DNA of 64,000 bases from an uncultured Lachnospiraceae bacterium (GCA_946414885.1 CAMKQH010000024.1:1-64000), one strand, 5' to 3'; numbered from the stretch's first letter, positions 35,081 to 44,362 are shown. A program made the numbers and translations. Notes: generated by a model not told the origin, from the letters alone.

Positions 35081-35521
35081 ATGAGCGCAAAAACAAAAAT
35101 CATCGTACTTCACGCGAAGGATTTAATCTTGGCTGGCCTGCTGACGGCCGCGGGGCTCTTTTTGATCCTCCTGATGATCCTTCTGTTTCTGCCCAAGAAA
35201 GAAAGTAACGCCGTGCCCACGCCGGCATGCTACGTCCCCGGCATTTACAAGGCTGAAGTCTTCCTCGGCGGCAAAGCCATTGAGGTGGAGACCGTATTGG
35301 AACGCGACCGCATTTCCTCCATCCGGCTGGTCAACCTGGATGAAGCGATCACGACGGCCTATCCCCTGCTGTTGCCCACCATGGAGCACGTCCGCGATCA
35401 GATCTATAAAACCCAGTCCGTGCAGGACGTAACGCCGGAACCAAGCGCAAAATATACTTCCCTGGTTCTTTTGGATGCCATTGGAAATTGCCTGGAAAAG
35501 GGACGGATCAAAGAAGATTAG
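35081..35521 (+). CDS. Membrane-anchored FMN-binding-domain-like protein
   Basis: 146 residues from ATG 35081, chosen for AAGGAG upstream. One membrane helix (about 16-37) is followed by an external domain with YVPGIYKAEVFLGG, IEVETVLERDRISSIRLVN and AKYTSLVLLDAIG, which matches the layout of FMN_bind domains that can carry covalent FMN. The S-G-A-T attachment motif is not visible, so flavin binding is uncertain. Its stop overlaps the convergent hslO stop by four bases. Confidence 0.6.
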   Translation: MSAKTKIIVLHAKDLILAGLLTAAGLFLILLMILLFLPKKESNAVPTPACYVPGIYKAEVFLGGKAIEVETVLERDRISSIRLVNLDEAITTAYPLLLPTMEHVRDQIYKTQSVQDVTPEPSAKYTSLVLLDAIGNCLEKGRIKED

Positions 35522-36399
35522 TCCCTGGTTGCCCTAGCGTGAAGCGCCCTTAATTCGTCCGGGGAAAACTGATAATGCTTTCCGCAGAACTGGCAGTTCA
35601 CTTCTACTTCCTTGCCTTCGTCGATCATGTCCTGCAGTTCCGTCCTTCCTATGCTGATGAGTGCCCTCTCCACGCGCTCCTTACTGCAGTCGCACTGGAA
35701 TGACACGGGGCTTTGATCCGTGACTTGGAGATCGAGGCCGTTCAAAACCGTCCTCAATATTTCTTCGGGATCCTTTCCCTCATCCAACATGGTTGTCACG
35801 GAAGGAAGACCTTTTATGTTTTCCTCAAGCTTTGTGATGACGTCCTCTTCCGCAAACGGCATCAGCTGAATGATAAAACCGCCCGCCTGCCGGACGGTAT
35901 TGTTTTTTTCCATGAGGACGCCAAGTCCAACGCAGGAGGGTACCTGCTCCGACGCCGCGAAATAATAGGTCAGGTCCTCGGCGATCTCACCGGTCTGCAG
36001 TGCCACCTGTCCGGAATAGGGCTCCTTCAGGCCCATGTCCTTGATGACCGTAAGCGTGCCAACGCCCACTGCGCCCGCCACGTCCAGCTTTCCTATGGAA
36101 TTGGCTGGCAAAATGACGTCTGGAACGACCGGATAACCCTTTACGTGACCATTGGCGTCAGCCGTCACCGTGATTCCCTTTACCGGGCCGTCGCCCTTGA
36201 TCTGCAGGGTTAACAAGTCATCCCCTTTTAACATGCTGCCCATCATGGCTCCCGCGATCATAAGCCTGCCCATGGCCGCCGTGATCACGGGGCTGGAGTT
36301 ATGCGCCGCCCGCGCCGTCTCCACCATGTCCCGCGCCGTGCACGCAAACGCCCTGATCTGCGCATTTGCAGCCGTCGCCCTCACTATGTAATCTGCCAT
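35518..36399 (-). CDS. hslO: Redox-regulated chaperone Hsp33
   Basis: 293 residues from ATG 36399 (MADYIVRATA); an in-frame ATG at 36417 is an alternative. The N-terminal fold has ARAAHNSSPVITAAMGRL and GDGPVKGITVTAD; the C-terminal zinc redox switch is a CDCS motif near 232 and CQFCG near 267. Under oxidation it releases zinc and holds unfolded proteins. It is the last gene of the operon starting at 39977. Confidence 0.95.
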   Translation of the reverse strand: MADYIVRATAANAQIRAFACTARDMVETARAAHNSSPVITAAMGRLMIAGAMMGSMLKGDDLLTLQIKGDGPVKGITVTADANGHVKGYPVVPDVILPANSIGKLDVAGAVGVGTLTVIKDMGLKEPYSGQVALQTGEIAEDLTYYFAASEQVPSCVGLGVLMEKNNTVRQAGGFIIQLMPFAEEDVITKLEENIKGLPSVTTMLDEGKDPEEILRTVLNGLDLQVTDQSPVSFQCDCSKERVERALISIGRTELQDMIDEGKEVEVNCQFCGKHYQFSPDELRALHARATRD

Positions 36400-36448
36400 T
36401 TTCTTTTCTTCTCCCATCTAACGTCTTTCGTTTCCCAGTTCTCTGGTT

Positions 36449-37327
36449 TCAGCAGTGGTTTTCCTTGCTGACCTCGCGGGCAACGACGTAAACGCGCTCG
36501 GAAACGTCACTTATGTCCGCGTCCGTATCCGCGTCGCGCATCAAAACGACTTCAAGCCCTGCCTGCCCAAGCAGCGCCCGGATCTCATCGGGCTCGTAGC
36601 CTCTCTGCAAATGCGTCTCCGTCACTCTCTCAAACAGTTCACCCTCGCGGCGAAGAAACATGGTCAGGTCATACTCATTGATCCTACCCTCCGGGTCATA
36701 ATAATTCTCCCAGATAAAGCTACAATCCTCCCGATTCTCTGCGATCACCGCATCCCCGATGACTTCGCGATACTTGTAATCGGTATTAAAGTCAAAAATA
36801 AAAACACCTCCGGGAAAGAGGTAATTGTTCACCAAAGAAAAAACCTGCAAGAGTTCCTCCTCTTCCAGGACGTAATTGACGGAGTCGCAAACGCTGACCA
36901 CGGTTCCAACGGTGCTGTACAGAGAAAGCTCCCGCATGTCCTGCAGGAGATACAAAATCTCCGATCCGCTCGCATCCCGCTTCTCCATGGCCTTCTCCAG
37001 CATGGCCTCGGAATTGTCAATGCCGATCACGTCAAAGCCTTTCTGATAAAGCATTTCCGAGAGCGTTCCCGTTCCGCATCCAAGATCTACGACAAGGTCG
37101 CGTTCCGATGCCAGGATTGCTTCTTCATCCAGCTCATCCTGCGCCTGCACAGCCATTTCTCCTGCATTCTCACCAGATGCCGTCTCTTGGCTTTCGGATC
37201 GCCCATGGGGCTTTGACTTGCCATATTCGCGGATCAGCCGCACGATCCGCTCCGTCCATTCTTCATAAGGCGTTGCATCCATCAGTTCATCATAGACGGA
37301 TGCAAAATCTGAATACGCCTCTGCCAT
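36449..37327 (-). CDS. SAM-dependent class I methyltransferase
   Basis: 292 residues. Motif I VVDLGCGTGTLS, IGIDNSEAMLEKA after beta-2, and a post-I QDMRELSLYSTVG are clear. The N-terminus (YSDFASVYDELMD) is typical of clostridial COG2226-like enzymes. Unlike relatives it carries an acidic low-complexity insert (about 37-70, SESQETASGENAGEM) before motif I. The substrate is unknown. It lies between a COG2426 membrane protein and hslO with gaps of 17 and 49 bp. Confidence 0.85.
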   Translation of the reverse strand: MAEAYSDFASVYDELMDATPYEEWTERIVRLIREYGKSKPHGRSESQETASGENAGEMAVQAQDELDEEAILASERDLVVDLGCGTGTLSEMLYQKGFDVIGIDNSEAMLEKAMEKRDASGSEILYLLQDMRELSLYSTVGTVVSVCDSVNYVLEEEELLQVFSLVNNYLFPGGVFIFDFNTDYKYREVIGDAVIAENREDCSFIWENYYDPEGRINEYDLTMFLRREGELFERVTETHLQRGYEPDEIRALLGQAGLEVVLMRDADTDADISDVSERVYVVAREVSKENHC

Positions 37328-37344
37328 GTTTCATCCTCCCGATC

Positions 37345-37836
37345 CTAGGAAACCAACTGTTTGTACAGTTCAACGATGCCCGTGACGCCAACGCCCATGA
37401 TCAGGCCGGCCAAGATCACTCCCAGCATCACGGCAATAATGCTCTTCTTAAAGTCCATGTCCAAAAGGCTCGCCGCCAGGGTTCCCGTCCATGCTCCCGT
37501 GCCCGGAACCGGAATCCCGACAAACAGAAAGAGTGCAAAGTACAGACCCTTGCCCGCCTTCTCCTGAAGCTTCGCTCCTCCCCTGTGTCCCTTTTCCAAA
37601 CAGAAGGTAAAGAACTTTCTGGTATATTTCTTGTCCGCGCCCCATTCCAAAACCTTTCTCGCAAAGAAAAAGATCACGGGCACCGGCAGCATGTTGCCGA
37701 TGATGCAGACCACGTAGGACCAAAGCACGGGCAAATGATATGCGTTGATCGCCATGGGCACCGCCACCCTAAGCTCGATCAGCGGCACCATGGAGATAAA
37801 GAACACGATGAGATAATGCAATAACGTTTCAGACAT
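37345..37836 (-). CDS. Small membrane protein of the COG2426 (Sm_multidrug_ex) family
   Basis: 163 residues with about four hydrophobic stretches. The family marks ELRVAVPMAI near residue 22 and VPVPGTGAWTGTLAASL near 110 are present. A transport or export role is suggested by the family name only; no experiment known to me fixes it. It sits 24 bp after hisC in a five-gene operon. Confidence 0.85.
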   Translation of the reverse strand: MSETLLHYLIVFFISMVPLIELRVAVPMAINAYHLPVLWSYVVCIIGNMLPVPVIFFFARKVLEWGADKKYTRKFFTFCLEKGHRGGAKLQEKAGKGLYFALFLFVGIPVPGTGAWTGTLAASLLDMDFKKSIIAVMLGVILAGLIMGVGVTGIVELYKQLVS

Positions 37837-37860
37837 AAATCTACTACTCCAATTTCTAGT

Positions 37861-38934
37861 TTATTTTCCTGCCAAATACTTTTTCAAAAAACTGATCAGA
37901 ACGTCCATCTCTTCATCCGTACCGATGGTGATGCGGAGACTGTTGTCGATCCTGGGTTTGTTCCAATGTCTGACGTAAATGTCCTGCTCGCGCAAGGCCT
38001 CAAAAATCTCCTTTGCGGGAACCGTCTTGTGGGATGCAAAGATGAAGTTTGTCTTGGAATCCGGGAACGTAAAGCCAAGCTCTGCCAGCTCCTTCTTTAC
38101 TCTCTCCCTCGTCGCGATGATCTTTCCCGTCACCATCTTAAAGTACGCGTCATCCTTCACCGCTTCCACGCCAAGCGCCAGTGCGGGACGGTTCATGGTG
38201 TAGGAATTAATGGAAAACTTCACGTCATTCAGATACTTGATCAGCTTCTCGCTGCCGATGCAAAATCCAATGCGCAGGCCCGCCATGGATCTCGATTTCG
38301 AAAACGTCTGTACCACAAGCAGATTGTCATATTTCTCCACGAGAGGCAGTGCGCTCTCACCGCCAAAATCCACATAGGCCTCATCGACGATCACGACCGA
38401 GTCAGCGTTGGCCTTAATGATCTCCTCCACCTTTTCCAGCGGCTCAAACACGCCGGTGGGTGCGTTGGGATTCGGGAAGATCACGCCGCCGTTTGGCTGC
38501 TTGTAATCCTCTGCCACGATCTTCCATTCCTCGTCCAAAGGACAGGTCTTAAACGGAATGCGATACAGATTTGCCCATACGTCATAAAAAGAATACGTTA
38601 CGTCCGGGAACAGAATCGGCTTGTCGCTGTTAAAGAAGGTCAAAAACGACGTCGCGAGAACGTCGTCAGAACCTACGCCGACAAACACCTGCTTCGGATT
38701 TACGTGATAATACTCTGCCAGCGCGTTTACAAGGGAAGTCACGTTCTGGTCCGGATAGAGCCGGAGGTTCCCCAGATTCATTTCTTCCTCAGCCTTTTTC
38801 ACCCCGGGGGCCGGCGGATATGGACACTCATTCGTGTTCAGCTTGATCATCTTCGCCTTCTCGGGCTGCTCCCCTGCCACGTAGGGCACGCACTTCCTAA
38901 TGTTTTTCTCCCAACTTTGTTCCATCACGCTCAT
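37861..38934 (-). CDS. hisC: Histidinol-phosphate aminotransferase family enzyme
   Basis: 357 residues, PLP aminotransferase: KLNTNECPYPPAPGV, VGVGSDDVLA, FPNPNAPTG, VIVDEAYVDFGG and the PLP lysine in QTFSKSRSMAGLRIG. It would convert imidazole-acetol phosphate to histidinol phosphate. The rest of the his pathway is not in this window, so the broader aromatic aminotransferase activity seen in some family members is possible. It lies 23 bp after the glycosyltransferase gene. Confidence 0.88.
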   Translation of the reverse strand: MSVMEQSWEKNIRKCVPYVAGEQPEKAKMIKLNTNECPYPPAPGVKKAEEEMNLGNLRLYPDQNVTSLVNALAEYYHVNPKQVFVGVGSDDVLATSFLTFFNSDKPILFPDVTYSFYDVWANLYRIPFKTCPLDEEWKIVAEDYKQPNGGVIFPNPNAPTGVFEPLEKVEEIIKANADSVVIVDEAYVDFGGESALPLVEKYDNLLVVQTFSKSRSMAGLRIGFCIGSEKLIKYLNDVKFSINSYTMNRPALALGVEAVKDDAYFKMVTGKIIATRERVKKELAELGFTFPDSKTNFIFASHKTVPAKEIFEALREQDIYVRHWNKPRIDNSLRITIGTDEEMDVLISFLKKYLAGK

Positions 38935-38957
38935 CGCTCAACCTCGCGTTTTCCGTC

Positions 38958-39977
38958 TTATTTTTCTAGTTTTTCCAATGCGCCAAGATACTGCGCCGCA
39001 CGGTCCTCCAGCCCCATGGACTGATAGCAATTGACCAAACCCCTTAACGGCTCCAGCTTACCGCTTGCCACGCTAAGGATCGGTTTTGCCTTGTATGCCG
39101 CCTTGTAATACCAGGTAACGGCTTCCTCCAGATCGCCCGCGTCCTCGTAAAAATGTCCCAGTTCACAGCAGATCTCGGAGCATGCCTTCTCCGCGATCAC
39201 CTTCGAAGCATACTTAAAAAAGATCACGGGTTCTTCCGTCATTCTGGCAGCCCTGGCAACTACGCAGCACGCCTTTGTGATCTCTTCCTTGTCCCTTCGC
39301 TCGTCCATGGCGGAATCCATGAAATACGCCATGCCTTCCTCAAGATCCGACTCCTTTCCAAGAAGATACAGCTCCTTGGCATACATGTCGTGAAGGCGTT
39401 TATTCAAATGGATGCCCCTGCGGATCTGATTCCGGAAATTCTGCAGATTCCTTGCCTCATGTGCCTCCTGAGGGAAATGCGTAATTGTGACGTCACTGTC
39501 ATAAATAACGGGCTCCAGGCGGATCATCTCATGAATGGAACCCTCCCACGTAAACTGCCTTACGCGTTTGAACAATTTCAAGCGGAATTCCTCGTCAAAA
39601 ATGTGATCCACGTCCTTTTCCATGCGGGTCACGTACTTCATGCGCACGATCTCGATCTCAGGCAGGAGACACTCCTTCAAGAGGCGGAAATGCTTTTTCT
39701 CACTCTCCTCCAGCACCTCGTCCGCATCCATGGTCATCACGTAATCCTTGGTGGCATGGGAAAATGCAAAGTTCCTGGCGGCGCTAAAATCATCCACCCA
39801 CTTGAAATCAAAAATCTTGTCAGTATACTTTTTCGCGATCTCTTTCGTCCGGTCAGTGGAGCCCGTGTCAACGATCACGATCTCATCCATCATGTCCGCA
39901 ACGGAATCAAGACATCTTTCCAGTACTTTTTCCTCATTTTTTACGATCATGCAAAGAGAAATCTGTATCATCCGCAT
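38958..39977 (-). CDS. Family 2 glycosyltransferase with helical-repeat tail
   Basis: 339 residues; no membrane helix. The GT-A part has SLCMIVKNEEKVLERCLDSV, VIVDTGSTDRTKEIA, DFSAARNFAF and the metal-binding YVMTMDADEVLE. The C-terminal 130 residues are TPR-like helices (LGHFYEDAGDLEEAVTWYYKAAY). Such SunS/WaaE-like enzymes glycosylate proteins or lipids; the acceptor is unknown. It is the first gene of the operon with the promoter at 40044. Confidence 0.88.
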   Translation of the reverse strand: MRMIQISLCMIVKNEEKVLERCLDSVADMMDEIVIVDTGSTDRTKEIAKKYTDKIFDFKWVDDFSAARNFAFSHATKDYVMTMDADEVLEESEKKHFRLLKECLLPEIEIVRMKYVTRMEKDVDHIFDEEFRLKLFKRVRQFTWEGSIHEMIRLEPVIYDSDVTITHFPQEAHEARNLQNFRNQIRRGIHLNKRLHDMYAKELYLLGKESDLEEGMAYFMDSAMDERRDKEEITKACCVVARAARMTEEPVIFFKYASKVIAEKACSEICCELGHFYEDAGDLEEAVTWYYKAAYKAKPILSVASGKLEPLRGLVNCYQSMGLEDRAAQYLGALEKLEK

Positions 39978-40043
39978 GCCTCATCTTTCTGTTTCATTTT
40001 ATTCAAAAACTTCCCGAAAAAGAAACTTCAAAACCATTCAAAC

Positions 40044-40072
40044 ATTATAACAAAATCTGACACGTGAAACAA
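40044..40072 (-). promoter_or_regulatory. Promoter of the five-gene operon ending with hslO
   Basis: Minus strand TTGTTT (40067-40072), 17-bp spacer, TATAAT (40044-40049). Confidence 0.7.
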
Positions 40073-40084
40073 GACGTAAATCCG

Positions 40085-40858
40085 TTACGATTTCCAGCCA
40101 AAATACGAAACGTTTGCATAACCTGCCTCTTTTAGCCGCAGTGCCGCCATCTCACTCCGGTATCCGCCGTCACATCCCAGAAGGATTGGCGTTTCAAGAT
40201 TGGAAGCCGCCCGCTCAGGGTGACTTATCAGCTGAAGGAGAGGTAAGTTTTCCGCTCCCTCAGGCGATCCCGCCGCATGCTCACCGGGAGTCCGCACGTC
40301 CAAAAACCGTATGCCGGCGCATTCCTTCAGCATTCGCATCGCTTCGTCCTTGGTAAGTTTCTTCGGGGCACGTACCTGCTCCGGAAGAGCCGCCGTCTTT
40401 TTGTCCGCCGCCAGTCGCGTCCCAGGTTCCAGGAGCCTTTGAAAGGCCGCTTTCGCCTCCAAGCCTTTCACGTGCTTCCCTCTGGCGAAAACGCCGTCCT
40501 TGGCCGTCATGATCCCCTTGCAGATCATCTGGGCCACATGCTTCACGCAAACACGGCAGTCATACAGATCCTTGATCTCCCTTGCCGCGCCCCAGTCCTC
40601 ATCATCCGCCTCTCCCAGCTCACGCTGCACAAACTCATGCAGGATCCTCGCGGCGTCGCCGCGGCAGATGAATTCTTCCTTTCTCGTAACGTCCTGTGGT
40701 TCCAGCCAGCCATGCAAAAGCCCGGTCTCCATTCCGTCTCCGCCAGTCTGCGGCATTCCCTTTCCCTGGCCTTCCCGCCACTTTGAAAAAGTCTCCCACA
40801 AACCTTCCGCGAACTCACGGATGCTCAATTCCTGATCATCCAACTGATTCTCAAGCAT
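40085..40858 (-). CDS. Rhodanese-domain protein with a SLH-like N-terminal part
   Basis: 257 residues. The C-terminal 90 residues are a rhodanese domain (MLKECAGIRFLDVRTPGEHAAG) with the active-site loop GCDGGYRSEMAA. The N-terminal 120 residues, with RGDAARILHEFVQ and CVKHVAQMICKGIM, resemble a cytosolic SLH-like pair of helices; no signal peptide. It could handle sulfane sulfur or simply be a protein-interaction version. It overlaps the GH27 gene by eight bases, so the two are translationally coupled, an odd pairing. Confidence 0.8.
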   Translation of the reverse strand: MLENQLDDQELSIREFAEGLWETFSKWREGQGKGMPQTGGDGMETGLLHGWLEPQDVTRKEEFICRGDAARILHEFVQRELGEADDEDWGAAREIKDLYDCRVCVKHVAQMICKGIMTAKDGVFARGKHVKGLEAKAAFQRLLEPGTRLAADKKTAALPEQVRAPKKLTKDEAMRMLKECAGIRFLDVRTPGEHAAGSPEGAENLPLLQLISHPERAASNLETPILLGCDGGYRSEMAALRLKEAGYANVSYFGWKS

Positions 40859-42689
40859 TCGGCGTAACCTTTACGGTGACGTTGTCACATGCTTCCAGAC
40901 GCGATACTGCAAAACGGCCAGTTTCATTGACCGTCATCTCGCCGGTCCAGAGATCCTTTACCGTAAAGCTCTTTGCCTTCGCAAATGCGTCACGGTCAGC
41001 CATTTTCTCTCCCAGATACTGCAGGATCAGGGCAACGTCGACTGCGGTTTCTTCCGTCTTATCGTTCTGGCTTATGTTGATAAACGAAATTGCCACGCTC
41101 CCGTCCGCCAAAGGCTTCGCAAGAACGTCCACGCGGTCATTGTCCCTTACGTAGGTCTGATCCGGTCTCGTTCCAACCTTGCCGGATTCTTCCGTCATTT
41201 TCGACGCGTAAATCCTCTTTGCCTGCACGCCGAGCGCATCCTGATTCAGCGCAATGATCTCCTCGTTGGACACGATGTTCCAGTACGTGTCTCCCTTTTC
41301 CATCCTGCGCAGGTCCATGCCCAGCATCAAGGGCGAATTCATCATCGACCACATGGTAAAGTGCGTCTTGCACATGGTCTCCGTGAGATCATCCATGCCG
41401 ATCATCATCATGTCAGGATCATTCCAACCCTTGTCCAATCCGGCAAATTCATCCATGATCACGGCCTTGTTATACTGGGAGGTCACGCTGGTCGTGTAAT
41501 CACTCTCCCACGCGCCGTGACCGGGATCCCCGTCCGCCCCGACGCGGAATGTTATGTCATTTAAGATTCTCCAAGAGTCACCAACTTTCCAGCCCCAGTT
41601 CTGGGGATGCGTCTTGCCCCACTCACAGATGGACAGGATCACGTCCCTTCCGGGCTGCGCCAGGTTTAATCCCTCCAACATTGCCGCATACGAGTGCAAC
41701 GTATTCTCCTGTCTCCTGTGGTTCATGACACGCAGAAGATTCTCTCCAGCCTTCAGGTGAAGCTGAAAAGGCTTTGAAGTCACAAAGCTCTCAGTTCCGT
41801 CCGTCTCGGGAACAAATCCATCCCAGATAAGTTCAGCCCCGCTTCCCTCTCCAAGTGCCAGCTGAAGCCAGGAACCAACGCCCTCTTCCTTGCCGGTTGC
41901 GTAATCAATCGTGAGATCGCATTCCATCTCCTTCGGCGCGCGGATCACAAACCTAAGTTCACCGCTTCGCATGCCCACGGGAGATGCTGCGGGACCCGTT
42001 CCGTCAAAGGTTCCGATACACGTAACGTAATTCTCTTTCTTCTCCGCACGCTCCCCAAAGATCTCTCCATCCTTCACGGCGGAAAGCGTAAGGTCCAGTC
42101 CCTCACCCTTTACGCTGATCCCTGCCACGTTCGGCGCATATACGTACCTTGCGTTCGCCGCATCCGAAAAGGTCGCGTTGTCCCAGAGATAATAACAATT
42201 ATCCACCTTCAGGAAGTCCACGTCCCATTCCGCGTAGGAAGCCGCGTCGGTCTTCTCATGTCCGCAAGTACCCACCGCAGCTCCGGCGCACAGGTTTGTC
42301 CCAATGTCATTATACATGCCAAATTTAAGGCCCATCTGATGCAGTCTGTCCGCAAGCGCGCGAAATCCCGAGGGGAATTTTGTCTCCTCGTTTTGGATCT
42401 TGCCGTCCTTGCGATACGGCTGATAGCAACCGTCATCCAGAACCACGTACTTATATCCCAATTGATCCAGTCCAAGCTCGCGGAGCTTTTCCGCCATGGC
42501 AATGGTCAGGGCCTCCGTATTCCCGCTGCCAAAAGCATTCCAGCCGTTCCAGCCCATGGCAGGCAAATGTCCTTTTTTCTTGTCATGGAGCACTTCTCTG
42601 TTCGTAAAGGCGTCAAAACGCCACGCAGGATCCTTAAGTTCACCGGGCCCCTTCGCGATCAAATCCCGGACTTCTTCTTCAAAACTCAT
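40851..42689 (-). CDS. GH27 alpha-galactosidase-like glycosidase
   Basis: 612 residues from ATG 42689, with GGAGG seven bases upstream. No signal peptide: cytoplasmic. PAMGWNGWNAFG, YVVLDDGCYQ, MYNDIG, the nucleophile Asp in FLKVDNC, the SICEWG strand, and the acid/base Asp in SWRILNDI followed by MNSPLMLGMDL define GH27. A beta-sandwich insert of about 150 residues (from about 185 to 335) interrupts the barrel between the nucleophile and SICEW, apparently a carbohydrate-binding module. It would remove alpha-galactosyl or related groups from imported oligosaccharides. It is under a TetR gene 34 bp upstream. Confidence 0.9.
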   Translation of the reverse strand: MSFEEEVRDLIAKGPGELKDPAWRFDAFTNREVLHDKKKGHLPAMGWNGWNAFGSGNTEALTIAMAEKLRELGLDQLGYKYVVLDDGCYQPYRKDGKIQNEETKFPSGFRALADRLHQMGLKFGMYNDIGTNLCAGAAVGTCGHEKTDAASYAEWDVDFLKVDNCYYLWDNATFSDAANARYVYAPNVAGISVKGEGLDLTLSAVKDGEIFGERAEKKENYVTCIGTFDGTGPAASPVGMRSGELRFVIRAPKEMECDLTIDYATGKEEGVGSWLQLALGEGSGAELIWDGFVPETDGTESFVTSKPFQLHLKAGENLLRVMNHRRQENTLHSYAAMLEGLNLAQPGRDVILSICEWGKTHPQNWGWKVGDSWRILNDITFRVGADGDPGHGAWESDYTTSVTSQYNKAVIMDEFAGLDKGWNDPDMMMIGMDDLTETMCKTHFTMWSMMNSPLMLGMDLRRMEKGDTYWNIVSNEEIIALNQDALGVQAKRIYASKMTEESGKVGTRPDQTYVRDNDRVDVLAKPLADGSVAISFINISQNDKTEETAVDVALILQYLGEKMADRDAFAKAKSFTVKDLWTGEMTVNETGRFAVSRLEACDNVTVKVTPNA

Positions 42690-42723
42690 CTTTTTTCCTC
42701 CGCCAATCATCATTCAGATCCCG

Positions 42724-43275
42724 TCATGCCTCTTTCGCATGCCTGCCATATGAATACAGGTCATACAGCATGTCTGCCACTTCCTCGGCACTGTCCTGCT
42801 TCCCCTCTTCCTCCCACTTGAGGAAGGTGTTCAGAAGACCTCCGGCATAGGAATACAGCTCATAGACGGAAATCTTTTGGGTGGTCTGAACGTTCTCTTC
42901 CATAAAACGATTTACGCCCTCTAACATAATACCATGAAGCCCATGCTTTGCCAACGTCAAAAAACATTCTGCATATTGATCAAAATAATTCAGGGAATAC
43001 AAAATGTGATCCCGTTCCATGTAGGTGTCCCTTGGCTGGTTTCCCTGATTCTTTTCCACGTAATCCGCAATGATGATCTGTAAGTAATCCTCCAGCGCTT
43101 CATACAGGGAATTGTAATACTTGTAAAAGCTGGCGCGCGCGACGCCCGCCTTCTTTACGACCTCAGAAACCCTCAGTCTCGTAAAGTCTGTTTCCTGAAG
43201 AAGGGACAGGATGGCTTCGCCAATGCATGCCCTGGTAAACTTGGTTTTTTGATTTACGTTTGAGCTTATGATCAT
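42724..43275 (-). CDS. TetR/AcrR-family regulator of the GH27 operon
   Basis: 183 residues from ATG 43275 (MIISSNVNQKTKFTR) with GGGGGAAG upstream. The helix-turn-helix is FTRLRVSEVVKKAGVARASFYKYY. The C-terminal part is the TetR_C_7-like helical domain. It probably represses its own operon (GH27, rhodanese) through the perfect palindrome at 43371-43399, and may also affect the divergent DegV gene. The inducer is unknown; a galactoside would be logical. Confidence 0.87.
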   Translation of the reverse strand: MIISSNVNQKTKFTRACIGEAILSLLQETDFTRLRVSEVVKKAGVARASFYKYYNSLYEALEDYLQIIIADYVEKNQGNQPRDTYMERDHILYSLNYFDQYAECFLTLAKHGLHGIMLEGVNRFMEENVQTTQKISVYELYSYAGGLLNTFLKWEEEGKQDSAEEVADMLYDLYSYGRHAKEA

Positions 43276-43370
43276 GTTCTTCCCCCACGTCTTTCTCAAC
43301 AGCGGACGACGTCCGCACTCCACCCTACTCTTTCAGTTTCTCCTATTTTTCGAAATATTGCAATGCCTAA

Positions 43371-43399
43371 AATAGACAAAAACGGCATTTTTGTCTATT
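43371..43399. promoter_or_regulatory. Perfect palindromic operator between TetR and DegV genes
   Basis: AATAGACAAAAA (43371-43382), CGGCA, TTTTTGTCTATT (43388-43399): 12-bp perfect arms. It overlaps candidate minus-strand promoter boxes for the TetR gene and touches the -35 box of the DegV promoter. Confidence 0.8.
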
Positions 43400-43426
43400 G
43401 TAACATTTTTGGTTTTGTAATACAAT
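43398..43426 (+). promoter_or_regulatory. Promoter of the DegV gene
   Basis: TTGTAA (43398-43403), 17-bp spacer, TACAAT (43421-43426). Its -35 box shares two bases with the operator. Confidence 0.65.
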
Positions 43427-43476
43427 ATCATGTGGTTATGAAAACTATGTAGAAAAAACACCCCAAAGGAGAGCCC

Positions 43477-44304
43477 ATGTATAAAATTGTAGCCGATTCT
43501 TCCTGTGACCTGAAATCCTTTCCGGACGCCCCTTTCGTAACGGTGCCCCTCTCACTTTCCACGGATGAAAGATCCTACGTGGATCAGGAGGACTTAAACA
43601 TAACGGAAGTTCTTGATTATCTTTATTCCCATCACGGCCGTTCCTATACTGCCTGTCCATCCACCCAAAGCTGGCTGGATGCATTTGAGGGCGCTGACGA
43701 GATCTACGTGGTCACCATCACAAGCGGTCTCTCCGGAACCTTTTCCACAGCGAACGTTGCAAAGGAACAATATCTTTCCGAACACCCTGAGGTAAAGATC
43801 TGCGTTGTGGATTCCCTTTCCACGGGTCCCGGGCTCGTGCTTCTCATCGAGAAGATTGCCGAGTACAAGGCGCAGGGCAAAACCTTCGAAGAAATTGAAA
43901 AGGATATTGTGCTCTACCAGAAATCCTTAAAACTATACTTCGCGCTCCAATCCCTCCACAATCTCGCCGTAAACGGCAGGGTCAACAAGCTTGTGGCTTC
44001 CGCCATCGGCATTATGAACATCCGGATCCTTGGAACCGCAAGTCCCGAGGGAACCATCGATCCCATTGCAAAATGCCGCGGCGACAAGAGAGTTTTGGAA
44101 AAACTGATCGAGGAGATCCGCGCCTGCGGATACAAGGGCGGTAAGATCCGCATCTGCCACGTGGAGAACTTGGAGCTCGCCAACGTAATCGCCGAAAAAA
44201 TCCGGGAGATCTTCGGAAACGTGGATCTTCGCATCATACCCGCCAGAGGACTCTGCAGTTTTTATGCCGAGAGGGGCGGCATCATCCTAGGTTGCGAGCG
44301 ATAA
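43477..44304 (+). CDS. DegV-family fatty-acid-binding protein
   Basis: 275 residues; AAAGGAG upstream. KIVADSSCDL at the start, the CPSTQSW loop, TITSGLSGTFSTAN and DSLSTGPGLVLLI are DegV marks. Family members (FakB) present bound fatty acid to the kinase FakA for phospholipid synthesis; no kinase gene is present here. It is a single-gene unit, divergent from the GH27 operon, ending at the hairpin 44317-44352. Confidence 0.92.
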   Translation: MYKIVADSSCDLKSFPDAPFVTVPLSLSTDERSYVDQEDLNITEVLDYLYSHHGRSYTACPSTQSWLDAFEGADEIYVVTITSGLSGTFSTANVAKEQYLSEHPEVKICVVDSLSTGPGLVLLIEKIAEYKAQGKTFEEIEKDIVLYQKSLKLYFALQSLHNLAVNGRVNKLVASAIGIMNIRILGTASPEGTIDPIAKCRGDKRVLEKLIEEIRACGYKGGKIRICHVENLELANVIAEKIREIFGNVDLRIIPARGLCSFYAERGGIILGCER

Positions 44305-44316
44305 TATGATAACTAT

Positions 44317-44352
44317 GTCAGGGGGACGCGTCTAGTGACACGTCCCCCTGAC
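44317..44352. terminator. Strong hairpin between convergent genes
   Basis: GTCAGGGGGACG (44317-44328) and CGTCCCCCTGAC (44341-44352), a perfect 12-bp stem with a 12-base loop able to pair three more bases. The T run after it on the plus strand is weak (CCAGTTTTA). It lies between the DegV gene and the convergent gene at 44363. Confidence 0.65.
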
Positions 44353-44362
44353 CCAGTTTTAC

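Noticed and set aside
35081..35521. Definite covalent flavoprotein
   Set aside because: The layout matches FMN_bind domains, but the S-G-A-T attachment motif is not visible.
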